A stretch of DNA of 64,000 nucleotides from assembly GCA_050012855.1 (NCBI GenBank), contig JBEKGJ010000029.1, forward strand, positions 1-64,000. Reading direction: 5' to 3'. Position 1 is the stretch's first letter, and each line of letters begins with the position of its first letter. The position numbers were made by a program, and so were the translations under genes. Shown in pieces: positions 1-7,900 of the stretch. The DNA is from JAJXZJ01 sp050012855 (GTDB lineage Bacteria > Verrucomicrobiota > Verrucomicrobiia > Limisphaerales > J093). The notes under the pieces are model-generated. The model searched no databases. It saw nothing but the letters and a program-made list of their open reading frames with translations, and had not been told where the DNA came from.

Positions 1-186
1 GCTGCCGTCCGCCAGTTCGCGGACCTTGATTTCCGCCTCGTGGCGGGCTTCGGCGTAGCTGGAAAGCGACTTGGTGATCCGCCGGCCGGCGACGTGATAG
101 CAGAGGCGGTAGAAGGGGTAGGCCGCCGTTTTGCCGTAAATGACGGCCTCCTGCTTCCGGTGCTTGATGCGGACCGGGAACTTCAT
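1..186 (-). CDS. Tyrosine-recombinase-type integrase, N-terminal part (gene runs off left edge)
   Basis: Only the first 62 codons are present, starting at the ATG at 184-186. The N-terminus (MKFPVRIKHR, then YPFYRLCYHVAGRR) resembles the DNA-binding start of tyrosine recombinases that I know from Verrucomicrobiota. The catalytic domain lies outside the window, so the family call rests on this segment and on context. The gene begins about 80 bp past the 3' end of a tRNA-Leu and reads away from it, as integrases of tRNA-targeting islands do. If so, the island extends to the left of the window. The alternative is an unrelated gene with a similar N-terminus. Confidence 0.6.
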   Translation of the reverse strand, partial: MKFPVRIKHRKQEAVIYGKTAAYPFYRLCYHVAGRRITKSLSSYAEARHEAEIKVRELADGS

Positions 187-205
187 TTTGCCTCCGGACT
201 TCGCC

Positions 206-227
206 GAAATCTGTGCGAAATCTGTGC
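206..227. repeat. Tandem 11-bp direct repeat between integrase start and tRNA
   Basis: GAAATCTGTGC occurs twice head to tail at 206-216 and 217-227, between the integrase start and the tRNA 3' end. Short direct repeats here could be arm-type integrase sites. That role is inference only. Confidence 0.5.
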
Positions 228-263
228 GGGAATCGGGAAAACCCTCGATTTCCGAAGGAAAAG

Positions 264-348
264 TGGTGCGGATAGCAGGACTTGAACCTGCACGCCTTTC
301 GGCACTACCACCTCAAAGTAGCGTGTCTGCCAATTCCACCATATCCGC
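264..348 (-). tRNA. tRNA-Leu (anticodon GAG)
   Basis: The minus strand reads GCGGATATGGTGGAATTGGC at its 5' end and closes with TATCCGC-ACCA. This gives a 7-bp acceptor stem with the CCA end encoded. The anticodon loop is TTGAGGT, so the anticodon is GAG. A long variable arm follows (about GTGCCGAAAGGCGT), as expected for a class II tRNA-Leu, and GGTTCAAGTCC forms the T loop. The 3' end faces the integrase gene and is the likely attachment site. Confidence 0.95.
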
Positions 349-641
349 AACCAGGCCAAAATACGACGCACAACTGCCCCGCCGCAAGCGAATTTCGCCC
401 GTGGACGAAACCGCGAATAGACTCAGGTAGCTTGACCGTTTCGTGATCTGCGTGCCCTTCCGGCCCGGGAGAGCATACGCCTTGCCATGGGCGTGCCTGG
501 GCAACCTGGCCAGGCCGCCGATTCCGGGTTCACCCCTTCGAAAGGCGAGCTTGCGACGGATTGCAGCTCGATCTGCCCCGAGGCCTGATCTTTTCAACAG
601 GCGGCTGGCCGTCCGTGGTCGCCCGCGCTACACTGTCCACC

Positions 642-1712
642 GTGATTCGCAACGTCATCCTCGACTGGTCCGGTACGCTCGTGGACGATCTGCCCGCCGT
701 TCTCCACGCCAGCAACCGCGTCTTCCGCCAGGCGGGGGTGCCGGAGATGACGCGCGACGAGTTCCGGGCCGAATTCTGCCTGCCGTTCAAAAAGTTCTAT
801 GACCGCCATGCCGCCCACGTGCCGCTGCCACAGCTCGAAGCCTGGTTTCACAGCGCCTTCCGCGAGGCCCAGCACCTGGTGACCGAGCTGCCGCACGCCC
901 GCGAGTTCCTGCAGTTTTGCCGCGATCGTGGATTGCGCACCTTCCTGCTCAGCAGCGTTCACCGCGACCCCTACGCGGTCCAGGCCGCCTTGACGGGCTT
1001 TGATCGGTTCCTCGATCATCCCTACATCGAGGTTTGGGACAAGCGAACGAAGATCCACGAGCTGCTCCGCGAGCACGGCCTGGCACCGTTGGAGACGCTT
1101 TTTGTCGGCGACATGGAGCATGACATCGAAACCGCCCGCCACGGCGGCGTGCACTCCTGTGCCGTGCTCACCGGCTACAACCGGATCGTGCAGTTGCGCG
1201 CCAGCCAGCCCGATCTCATCGTCGAGCACTTGGGCGAATTGCGCGACCTGCTCGCGCGGCACGGCCTGGATTTTGACGCCGTCCTGGCCGAGCGCGCCCG
1301 GCCGGTGGCGACGGTCGGCGCCCTTGTGTTCAACGATGCCGGCGAGGTGCTGATGGTGCGGACTTACAAGTGGTCGGACCTCTGGGGGATTCCCGGCGGC
1401 AAGATCAAGTTCGGCGAAACGTCGGTGGACGCGCTGCGCCGCGAGGTGAAGGAGGAAACCGATCTCGACGTGACCGACATCGAATTTGTGCTCGTGCAGG
1501 ACTGCATCCACTCGACCGAATTCTACCGGGACGCCCATTTCATTCTGTTGAACTACACGTGCCGCAGTCCGGGCACGGCGGCGGTGAAACTGAACGCGGA
1601 AGGGCAGGAATTCCGCTGGCTCTCACCCGCAGCCGCGCTGGACCTGCCGCTCAACCAGCCCACCCGGGTGCTCGTCGAAGCGGTACTGACGCGTTCCCGG
1701 CACTCTCAATGA
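642..1712 (+). CDS. HAD-superfamily hydrolase fused to Nudix hydrolase
   Basis: This is a two-domain protein of about 356 residues. The N-terminal half is HAD-like: it starts VILDWSGTLVDDL (DxxGTLxD loop), has LLSSVHR in the motif II region, and VGDMEHDIETAR as motif IV. The C-terminal third is a Nudix domain whose box GKIKFGETSVDALRREVKEE matches GX5EX7REUXEE. I chose the GTG at 642 because HAD homology begins at once after it; the frame stays open upstream to 561. The stop overlaps the folB start by 4 bp (ATGA), so the two are probably translationally coupled. The fusion suggests a nucleotide or pterin phosphate substrate, but this is inference. Confidence 0.8.
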   Translation: MIRNVILDWSGTLVDDLPAVLHASNRVFRQAGVPEMTRDEFRAEFCLPFKKFYDRHAAHVPLPQLEAWFHSAFREAQHLVTELPHAREFLQFCRDRGLRTFLLSSVHRDPYAVQAALTGFDRFLDHPYIEVWDKRTKIHELLREHGLAPLETLFVGDMEHDIETARHGGVHSCAVLTGYNRIVQLRASQPDLIVEHLGELRDLLARHGLDFDAVLAERARPVATVGALVFNDAGEVLMVRTYKWSDLWGIPGGKIKFGETSVDALRREVKEETDLDVTDIEFVLVQDCIHSTEFYRDAHFILLNYTCRSPGTAAVKLNAEGQEFRWLSPAAALDLPLNQPTRVLVEAVLTRSRHSQ

Positions 1713-2059
1713 TGGACATGATTACCATCCAGGACCTGGAGGTTCGCTACCGTGTCGGTGTGCCCGAGGAGGAGCGGGCGAAGCCGCAGCGGTTGTTGCT
1801 GACGGTGGCGATGGAACATGATTTTACCGCGGCCGCCGCCGGCGACGATCTGACCTGCACGATTGACTATTTCGCCGTGAGCCGGCGGCTGCTGAGCTTG
1901 GGCGAGGGGCGAAGCTGGCGGTTGATCGAGACTCTCGCGGTGGACATCGCCGGTCTGCTGCGTTCGGAGTTTGGCGCAGCGCGCGTCACGGTCGAAGTGA
2001 AGAAGTTCATTCTGACGGAAGCGCGGTGGGTGGCCGTGCGTGTGACCCGGCCGCTCTGA
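1709..2059 (+). CDS. folB: Dihydroneopterin aldolase family protein
   Basis: A protein of 116 residues, the usual length for FolB, which converts 7,8-dihydroneopterin to 6-hydroxymethyl-dihydropterin in folate synthesis. Diagnostic parts are the start ITIQDLEVRYRVGVPEEER, the central TIDYFAVSR, and the C-terminal VTVEVKKFILTEAR, where T-fold enzymes carry VxVxKP-like residues (here VKK). The ATG at 1709 overlaps the upstream HAD-Nudix stop by 4 bp, and the next ATG at 1712 is an alternative start. In folate synthesis a Nudix enzyme and a phosphatase precede FolB, which fits this gene pair. The functional link itself is inference. Confidence 0.85.
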   Translation: MMDMITIQDLEVRYRVGVPEEERAKPQRLLLTVAMEHDFTAAAAGDDLTCTIDYFAVSRRLLSLGEGRSWRLIETLAVDIAGLLRSEFGAARVTVEVKKFILTEARWVAVRVTRPL

Positions 2060-2071
2060 TCCGGACGCGGC

Positions 2072-3094
2072 TCAGGCGAGCTCCCACCCCGGTTCGATCT
2101 CCGCGTCCAGCGGCGTGGGCGCCACCTGCCGCTGCCATTGCCGCTCGGCCAGGATGCCGACCATGGCGGCGTTGTCGGTGCAAAGGCCCGGTTCGGCAAG
2201 GCGGAGAGTGAGGCCGGCCTTCGCGCAGGCGGCCGCCAGTTCCCGGCGCAGCGCGCGGTTGCAGGTGACGCCGCCCGAGGCGGTAACACAGCCGACGCCG
2301 AGCCGGCAGGCCGCGCGCACGGTCTTCGTCACCAGCACGTCAACGATCGCCACCTGCACGCTGGCGCATAAGTCGTGCAAGTGCTGCGGGTCGTCGGCCA
2401 GTCCGGGGTGGTCCCGCAGAAAATAGCGGACGGAGGTTTTCAGGCCGCTGAAGCTGAAATCGTCGTTGGGTTCGCGCACGAGCGGCCGGGGGAAGGCGAA
2501 CGCGCTCGGATCGCCGGTTTCCGCCAACCGGTCCACCACCGGTCCGCCGGGGTAAGGCAGGCCGAGGAGCTTGGCGGTCTTGTCAAAACACTCGCCGGCG
2601 GCGTCGTCCAGGGTTGAGCCCAAGACCCGGTGCTGCAATTCGGCGGGGACATGGACCAGCAGCGTGTGGCCGCCGCTGACGATCAAGGCCACGTTTGGCT
2701 GGAACGCCGCGAATTGCGCCCGCTGGGGCGTGCCGCCGACCCACGCCGAGTAGAGATGGGCCTCGTGGTGGTTGATCCCGAAAAACGGGCGTCGCAACGC
2801 GAACGCGATCGCCTGTGCCGCCTTGAGCCCCACCAACAGGGCGCTGGGCAGGCCGGGTCCACGCGTGGCGGCGACGGCCTGGAGTTCGGTCGCGTTGATC
2901 CCGGCCTGGTCCATCGCCTGGCGTGCCAGGGGGAGGAGATTGCGCAGGTGTTCGCGCGTGGCCAGTTCCGGCACGACCCCGCCGTATTCGGCGTGGAGCT
3001 GGATTTGCGACGAGACGAGGCAGGAACGGACTTCGCCCGCGTGGACGACAGCGACGCTGGTTTCGTCGCAGGAGGTCTCAATGGCCAGGAGCAC
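2072..3094 (-). CDS. tsaD: tRNA N6-adenosine threonylcarbamoyltransferase
   Basis: TsaD transfers the threonylcarbamoyl group to A37 of ANN-decoding tRNAs, working with TsaB and TsaE in the cytosol. The 340-residue protein has the ASKHA start MLLAIETSCDETSVAVV and the metal-binding NHHEAH motif at residues 108-113. It also has the nucleotide-binding ALIVSGGHT segment and GGVTCNRALR near the C-terminus. Length and motifs are normal for the family. It is the last gene of a minus-strand run (fur, nuoA, ispD, ctpA, tsaD), starting about 35 bp after ctpA ends, so co-transcription with ctpA is likely. Confidence 0.96.
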   Translation of the reverse strand: MLLAIETSCDETSVAVVHAGEVRSCLVSSQIQLHAEYGGVVPELATREHLRNLLPLARQAMDQAGINATELQAVAATRGPGLPSALLVGLKAAQAIAFALRRPFFGINHHEAHLYSAWVGGTPQRAQFAAFQPNVALIVSGGHTLLVHVPAELQHRVLGSTLDDAAGECFDKTAKLLGLPYPGGPVVDRLAETGDPSAFAFPRPLVREPNDDFSFSGLKTSVRYFLRDHPGLADDPQHLHDLCASVQVAIVDVLVTKTVRAACRLGVGCVTASGGVTCNRALRRELAAACAKAGLTLRLAEPGLCTDNAAMVGILAERQWQRQVAPTPLDAEIEPGWELA

Positions 3095-3128
3095 GGCAGG
3101 GTGCGACCGCGGGGGAGAGCGGGGTGGT

Positions 3129-4460
3129 TCAGTTGGCGGCCACCTTGCCTGATCGCTCGACCTTGGCCGCCTTGTGTGTGTCGGCCTCGCGGCGGGTGAA
3201 CAGCGTGATGCCTTTCAGCAGATCCATCGCCTGATCGAGTTGGACGTCATGCACCTTGATGACCCGCTCACGCTGGTCCGGATCCAGGCTGTCCGCCAAA
3301 CCCGGGGTGCGTTTGAGGAAGACCGCCTGGGTGTCTTCCTCGGACATGGGCACCACAATGTCCGGCGTGATGCCCTTCTCGTGGATCACCTTGTGGCTGG
3401 GGGTATAGTATTTGGCCGTCGTCAGCCGCAGGCCGCAGCCGCCGGGGAGGTTGATGATGCTTTGCACCGAGCCCTTGCCGAAGGATTGCTCGCCGAGGAT
3501 CACGGCGCGTTTCAAATCCTGCAGGCAGCCCGCGACGATCTCGGAGGCGCTGGCGCTGCCGCCGTTGACGAGCACCACCATCGGGGTCTTAAAGGGATCG
3601 CGACCCGAGGCATGGTATTCGTGCTTTTCGGTCGGATCGCGGCCCTCGGTGGAAACGATCAGGGTTCCGGACTTAAGAAACGGGGAACAGACCTCGACGG
3701 CCTCGTCGAGCAATCCGCCGGGATTGTCGCGCAAGTCCAGGATCAATCCCTGCATGTCCTGCGCCTTGAGTTTCTGCAGGGCCGCGGCGAGTTCGCTGTC
3801 GGTGTGCTCCCCGAACTGGCTGATGCGGATGTAGCCGAGCTTGTTGTCGCTGACCGGATATTCGCCCTTGCTGTTGATATCACGGACCGTTTCGACCTTG
3901 ATGTCCTCGCGTTTGAGCACGAAGTCCTTCACGATGCCCGTGGACGGGCGGAGGATGGTGAGGGTGACCACGGTGCCGGAGGCGCCACGCAGGTGCTTGA
4001 CGGCTTCGGTCAGGCCGAACCGCTCGGAGTTCTTGCCGTCAATCTTCATGATGCGGTCGCCTGGGAGGATGCCCGCGCGCGCGGCCGGGGTGTCGTCCAT
4101 CGGCGCGATGACGGTGAGGTAGTCACCGCGGACGCCCACCTGGATGCCAACGCCGCCGAAGCTGCCCTCGGTTTCCTTCTTCAACTCGTCGTATTTCTGC
4201 GCGTCCATGAATTCGCTGTGCGGGTCCAGCGTGCCGATCATGCCCTTCAGCGCGCCGTAGATGAGCTCCTGGTAGCTGAGTTTGTCCCCGTCCACGTAAT
4301 CCTCGCGCACCCGTTCGAGGACCAGCGTGAACAGGCGGAGGTTGGAATAGATGTCATCCTTGCCGGCCGCCTCGGCGGAGTGCAGGTAAACCTGCGCGCC
4401 GAAGAAGAGGTTCACGGCCAGGGCGGCGATCAACGCCGGATAAAACAGTCGCTTCTTCAT
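3129..4460 (-). CDS. ctpA: S41 C-terminal processing peptidase
   Basis: A periplasmic serine protease of 443 residues that trims or degrades proteins from their C-termini. An N-terminal signal or anchor (FYPALIAALAVNLFFGAQVYL) is followed by a PDZ domain at about residues 98-170 (GVGIQVGVRG, ILPGDRIMKIDG). The S41 core includes DLRDNPGG at 242-249. The catalytic Ser is in GSASASEIV, Ser304 by spacing, and the Lys is in SFGKGSVQ, about residue 329. A C-terminal acidic and basic tail follows. The catalytic dyad is intact. It lies upstream of tsaD in the same direction. Confidence 0.94.
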   Translation of the reverse strand: MKKRLFYPALIAALAVNLFFGAQVYLHSAEAAGKDDIYSNLRLFTLVLERVREDYVDGDKLSYQELIYGALKGMIGTLDPHSEFMDAQKYDELKKETEGSFGGVGIQVGVRGDYLTVIAPMDDTPAARAGILPGDRIMKIDGKNSERFGLTEAVKHLRGASGTVVTLTILRPSTGIVKDFVLKREDIKVETVRDINSKGEYPVSDNKLGYIRISQFGEHTDSELAAALQKLKAQDMQGLILDLRDNPGGLLDEAVEVCSPFLKSGTLIVSTEGRDPTEKHEYHASGRDPFKTPMVVLVNGGSASASEIVAGCLQDLKRAVILGEQSFGKGSVQSIINLPGGCGLRLTTAKYYTPSHKVIHEKGITPDIVVPMSEEDTQAVFLKRTPGLADSLDPDQRERVIKVHDVQLDQAMDLLKGITLFTRREADTHKAAKVERSGKVAAN

Positions 4461-4636
4461 GATGGGAAAAACCCGTTCAAATCCTCCGGGACATTACGGG
4501 CGGAAGCCCCGGATGGCAAGGGCGGCGTTCCCGTCGGCAGTGTCACATCTCGTGGAGCGCCCCCGCGAGCCGGCTCGTCAGGTGTTGCCCCACCAGAACA
4601 GGAAACTACCTTCCCGCCTTGCCGGGCCGGGGCCGT

Positions 4637-5326
4637 TTAGCCGGGCGCGAACCGACGCAACTGCAGTTCCACCCACGGCAGCGTCGCTGGCGTGGTCACC
4701 TTCGGGTTGGGCGTGGGGCTCTCGACAAGTCGCACCGGTTGTCCGATCAACTCGCAGGCCGCCGTGTCGTCGGTGATGACGCGGCCCTGCTCGCGCACGG
4801 CGGTGAGCGCCCGGAGGATGACCGCCAGCCGGAAAGCCTGCGGCGTTTGCACGGTCCAGAGCTTCGAACGGTCGAGATGCGCGGTCACCAACGTGCCGTG
4901 CTCCGCCACCTTGACCGTGTCGGTGATCCGCTCCGCCGCCACCGCGGCGCCGGTTTCGCGCGCCGCCGCCAAGGTGGCGGCGATCAACGCGGGCGACGTG
5001 CAGGGCCGCGCGCCGTCGTGGATGGCGACCAGCTCGCAGCCGGGCGTCACCGCCTGGAGGCCGTTCCAGACCGAATCCTGTCGCGCGGCGCCGCCGGCAG
5101 CGAAACGATGGGGTTTGCGGAAGCCGAAGCGGCCGGCCAGTTCGGCGAACACCGGTTCCAGGCCTGGCCGCACCACCAGCACGATTTCGTCCACGTCAGC
5201 GGCCTCTTCCCAGCGTTGCCAGGTGTGGGCGATTACCGGCCGGTCCGCGAGTTCGAGGAACAACTTGTCCACGCCCGGGCCCATGCGGGTGCCCGAACCG
5301 GCGGCTACGATCACGACACTATTCAT
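4637..5326 (-). CDS. ispD: 2-C-methyl-D-erythritol 4-phosphate cytidylyltransferase
   Basis: IspD makes CDP-ME from MEP and CTP in the non-mevalonate isoprenoid pathway. The 229-residue protein opens with VVIVAAGSGTRMG, the glycine-rich CTP loop. It then has VDKLFLEL where most homologues have PKQ(F/Y), VAIHDGARPC, and QTPQAFR, all standard IspD signatures. Length is typical. It ends 176 bp before the ctpA start and begins 39 bp after nuoA ends. It complements uppS at 38 kb, which uses the isoprenoid product. Confidence 0.94.
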   Translation of the reverse strand: MNSVVIVAAGSGTRMGPGVDKLFLELADRPVIAHTWQRWEEAADVDEIVLVVRPGLEPVFAELAGRFGFRKPHRFAAGGAARQDSVWNGLQAVTPGCELVAIHDGARPCTSPALIAATLAAARETGAAVAAERITDTVKVAEHGTLVTAHLDRSKLWTVQTPQAFRLAVILRALTAVREQGRVITDDTAACELIGQPVRLVESPTPNPKVTTPATLPWVELQLRRFAPG

Positions 5327-5365
5327 GGGACGCGGCCGGGGGATGACGGCGTGTCGGGCGGCGGC

Positions 5366-5755
5366 TCAATTCTTCCAATCGAACGCCTTTTTCTTCAGGG
5401 CATACACATAGCCAACCAGCAGCACGCTCAGGAACGACAGCATCGCGAAGAAAACCAGGTTCGCGGTGGCCGGGTCGGCCAGCAGGCGCTTGAACACCAC
5501 GGCCCACGGGTAAAGGAACACAATTTCAATGTCGAAGAGGATGAAGAGCATCGCCACGAGGTGGAACTTGACGGAGAGGCGGGGGTTGCCGGCGCCCACC
5601 GGAATCATGCCGCACTCGTAGGCGGTGTCCTTGATCTTGGTGCGGCGGGCGCGCTTGCCCAGCAGCACGGACCCGATCATCATCCCGCCGGTGACGATCA
5701 CCGCCAGAGCGACCAGCATCAGGACCGGCACATATTGCGCAACCTGCGAATCCAT
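5366..5755 (-). CDS. nuoA: NADH-quinone oxidoreductase subunit A
   Basis: A 129-residue membrane subunit of respiratory complex I. Three transmembrane segments are visible: residues about 8-29, about 62-82 (FHLVAMLFILFDIEIVFLYP, the subunit A signature) and about 98-118. The loop between helices 1 and 2 carries YECGMIP, containing the conserved Cys-Gly. The gene stands alone; none of nuoB-N is present on either side within the window. It sits between fur and ispD on the same strand. Confidence 0.95.
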   Translation of the reverse strand: MDSQVAQYVPVLMLVALAVIVTGGMMIGSVLLGKRARRTKIKDTAYECGMIPVGAGNPRLSVKFHLVAMLFILFDIEIVFLYPWAVVFKRLLADPATANLVFFAMLSFLSVLLVGYVYALKKKAFDWKN

Positions 5756-5821
5756 GGCGGGAAAATAGGGCGCTTTGGCGTCCGCGCAAGCCCTAACCCG
5801 CCCCGTTTCCGGCGAGCGGTC

Positions 5822-6301
5822 TCAGTCCGGGCGTCCGCGGTGGGGGCAGGTCCCCTGCTCGTGGAACGCCTTGCAGGCGCCCACCACCTGCAACCGCCAT
5901 CCGACGGTCGCGAAACCAAGCTGTTCACAAATGCCCCGGCCCAGCTCCAGCATTTCCGGGTTTTCAAACTCGATCACGCGCCCGCAATCCTGGCAGACCA
6001 AGTGGCTGTGGTTCGGATTGCCCGCAAAGTTGGGATCGTACCATTTCCGATCGGCACCCAGTTCGATCTCGCGCAGCAGGCCGGTGGCGGTGAGGGATTG
6101 CAGGGTGCGATACACCGTGGCGCGCGACACCGAGGCGTCCCGCTGACGCGCCCAGGCCAGCAATTGGTCCGCCGTGAAATGCTCGTGGGTGCTGAATACC
6201 GCATCCACGATGGCGCGCCGTTGCGCCGTCAGCCGCCAGCGTCGCCGGGCGAGCAACGCCCAGATTGACTGGCGGTCGCCCGCGGGATCGGGGAGAGCCA
6301 T
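5822..6301 (-). CDS. Fur-family metalloregulator
   Basis: A 159-residue Fur/PerR/Zur-type repressor. The N-terminal winged helix has RRWRLTAQRRAIVDAVF and the recognition helix region SRATVYRTLQSL. The dimerisation domain has HLVCQDCGRVIEF with the first CxxC, and a second Cys-His cluster near the C-terminus (CKAFHEQGTC). WYDPN and NHSHLVC supply candidate metal ligands. The sequence does not decide between Fur, PerR and Zur. The gene starts the minus-strand run leading into nuoA. Confidence 0.88.
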   Translation of the reverse strand: MALPDPAGDRQSIWALLARRRWRLTAQRRAIVDAVFSTHEHFTADQLLAWARQRDASVSRATVYRTLQSLTATGLLREIELGADRKWYDPNFAGNPNHSHLVCQDCGRVIEFENPEMLELGRGICEQLGFATVGWRLQVVGACKAFHEQGTCPHRGRPD

Positions 6302-6782
6302 TCATGGAGGATGGCGCATGATCCCGTGCAAGTCAACGCGGTGCCGGCGGCGACGCGGGAGGCCGGTAGCGAGGCGCGTATGCTCCCCGGAGCGTCATTC
6401 TGGTTTGGGGAGCGCACCCGCCCCGGGTGCCGTGGCGGGCGCCTCGCCCGCCACATCGGCAACCACGGGAGATCGAAGAACCGCCCGGCGAGGGCGCCGG
6501 GGGGCGACACGCGGGGCGCGTATGCTCCCCAGAAAAAACTCGGTCAGCGGTCGCGAGGGCGTCCGCTTGCCCGGCCCAAGGACCAACTGGCTTTCTTGTC
6601 CCGGCGAACCACGCCCGGCCTCGGCGTCCCCGGGCGTGCACCACCGGCGCAATGCCCTGAGAACAAGCTTGCTGCGTGCCGCTCCGGCGGGTACCGTCCC
6701 TTTCCATGAGCAGCCCAGGACCACTTCCACTTTCGCCCCTGGCTTGGCCCCAATGATGCTGTTATGGCAACAGGAGATAGGT
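6302..6782. other. Intergenic region with a repeated 15-bp block
   Basis: I see no convincing gene in these 481 bp. The block GGCGCGTATGCTCCC occurs near 6374 and again near 6519. GC-rich inverted patches such as GGCGGGCGCCTCGCCCGCC lie between them. The region divides the fur promoter from an AT-richer two-gene patch and probably marks an insertion boundary. Confidence 0.5.
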
Positions 6783-7208
6783 ATGAGAATCATCAAATTG
6801 AGTCCCGACGACATTGACTTCCCAGATCGAGCCAGTGTGGACGTATACTTCGAGATGACGTTGGCAAGAAGAGATCCAGTGGGACAGTTTCTACTCACAC
6901 GAGGCCGAATCGCCGACCGCGGAATCGAACCTGGCGAACCGATCATCTTCTCGTACAAGACTGAGATCACCCACACTGCCAGGGCCGCGTCAGGCAGATT
7001 ACGGAGTAATCAGGCCGACAGTCAGATGTATCCATTCTTCTTTCTCGTAGACATGGGTACGGTTTCCAAAGCGCATGGCAATCTCTCTGATGTTGAAACC
7101 CGCCTCGCCGCCGCCGGATGTCAGAAGAACATCATTCGTACCCAAGGTTGGCCGATCATTTCCGATAAACATATTGTTGATTCTATCTGGAACGATCTCA
7201 GAAAATAG
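6783..7208 (+). CDS. Hypothetical protein in AT-richer patch
   Basis: I do not recognise this protein of about 141 residues. It starts MRIIKLSPDDIDFPDRASVD at the ATG at 6783, after a run AACAGGAGATAG that supplies a purine-rich ribosome binding site. It is soluble, with mixed strands and helices; GEPIIFSYKTEITHTARA and YPFFFLVDMGTV are the most hydrophobic strands. Its codon use is visibly less GC-rich than the flanking fur and argS genes, which suggests transfer. The next gene downstream, in the same direction, is PD-(D/E)XK-like, so the two may form one unit. No function is assigned. Confidence 0.65.
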   Translation: MRIIKLSPDDIDFPDRASVDVYFEMTLARRDPVGQFLLTRGRIADRGIEPGEPIIFSYKTEITHTARAASGRLRSNQADSQMYPFFFLVDMGTVSKAHGNLSDVETRLAAAGCQKNIIRTQGWPIISDKHIVDSIWNDLRK

Positions 7209-7280
7209 CTCGAACTACGGCCTGGTGCTGACCGCTAACCGCGTCAGCACATGCCGACCCTTCGACATAGGAAGTACACC

Positions 7281-7733
7281 ATGCCAGCCAAACGCCAAAA
7301 CACCAAACTCGAGTCTGAAGGCGCCGAATTCTTGGTCCTCGGCAATCTCCTCATTGAGGGCATATCGGCCTACAAAGCCTATGTGAACTTCCCAGGATAT
7401 GACCTTATGGGAGTGAATCCTGAAACCCGGAAGGTCGCGCGCTTACAGGTAAAGAGCCGATGGGCAACCAACTACGACAAGAGTTTTCCCATCAAGAATT
7501 TTGCGTGTGACTTTGTCATTCACGTTGCCCTTAACCGCGGCTACGCATTTGGAAAGAGTGCTGCCCAGAATGATCCAGGAGTAAAACCTCCCGACTTTTA
7601 CGTTTTTCCGGTCGACGTCTTGAAGACCGCCCAGAATGTCAGAGACTCATGGGGGAAGGTTCACATACCGAAGATTCCGAATCTGGACGATTACCGGAAT
7701 AACTGGAGCTTGATTAGAGACTTTCTTGAATGA
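7281..7733 (+). CDS. PD-(D/E)XK-like nuclease-fold protein (DUF4365-like)
   Basis: A protein of 150 residues. An N-terminal helix (KLESEGAEFLVLGNLLIEG) is followed by a strand with YDLMGVNPE and then ARLQVKSR. An Asp followed by (E/Q)xK is the usual PD-(D/E)XK active-site layout, here D...QVK, as in DUF4365-type proteins. I chose the ATG at 7281 over an upstream one at 7251 because homology-like sequence begins just after it. GC is lower than in the neighbours. It may be a restriction-type nuclease or a degenerate relative. It follows the 6783 gene by about 70 bp on the same strand. Confidence 0.6.
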   Translation: MPAKRQNTKLESEGAEFLVLGNLLIEGISAYKAYVNFPGYDLMGVNPETRKVARLQVKSRWATNYDKSFPIKNFACDFVIHVALNRGYAFGKSAAQNDPGVKPPDFYVFPVDVLKTAQNVRDSWGKVHIPKIPNLDDYRNNWSLIRDFLE

Positions 7734-7900
7734 AGTCGAACACACAAACGCATTGCCTCGGGCGCGTCGGCGAGCCTCGAGGCCATGCGTGGTTGAGCGA
7801 GCCCGGCCGAAGCGGTTTCAGTATGTAGTTAGCTTTACTTCCTCTGCACAGCACGCTCGCCCGTGGTCGGGATTCACCGCTGCACGCGTGAGCGCCTGCG

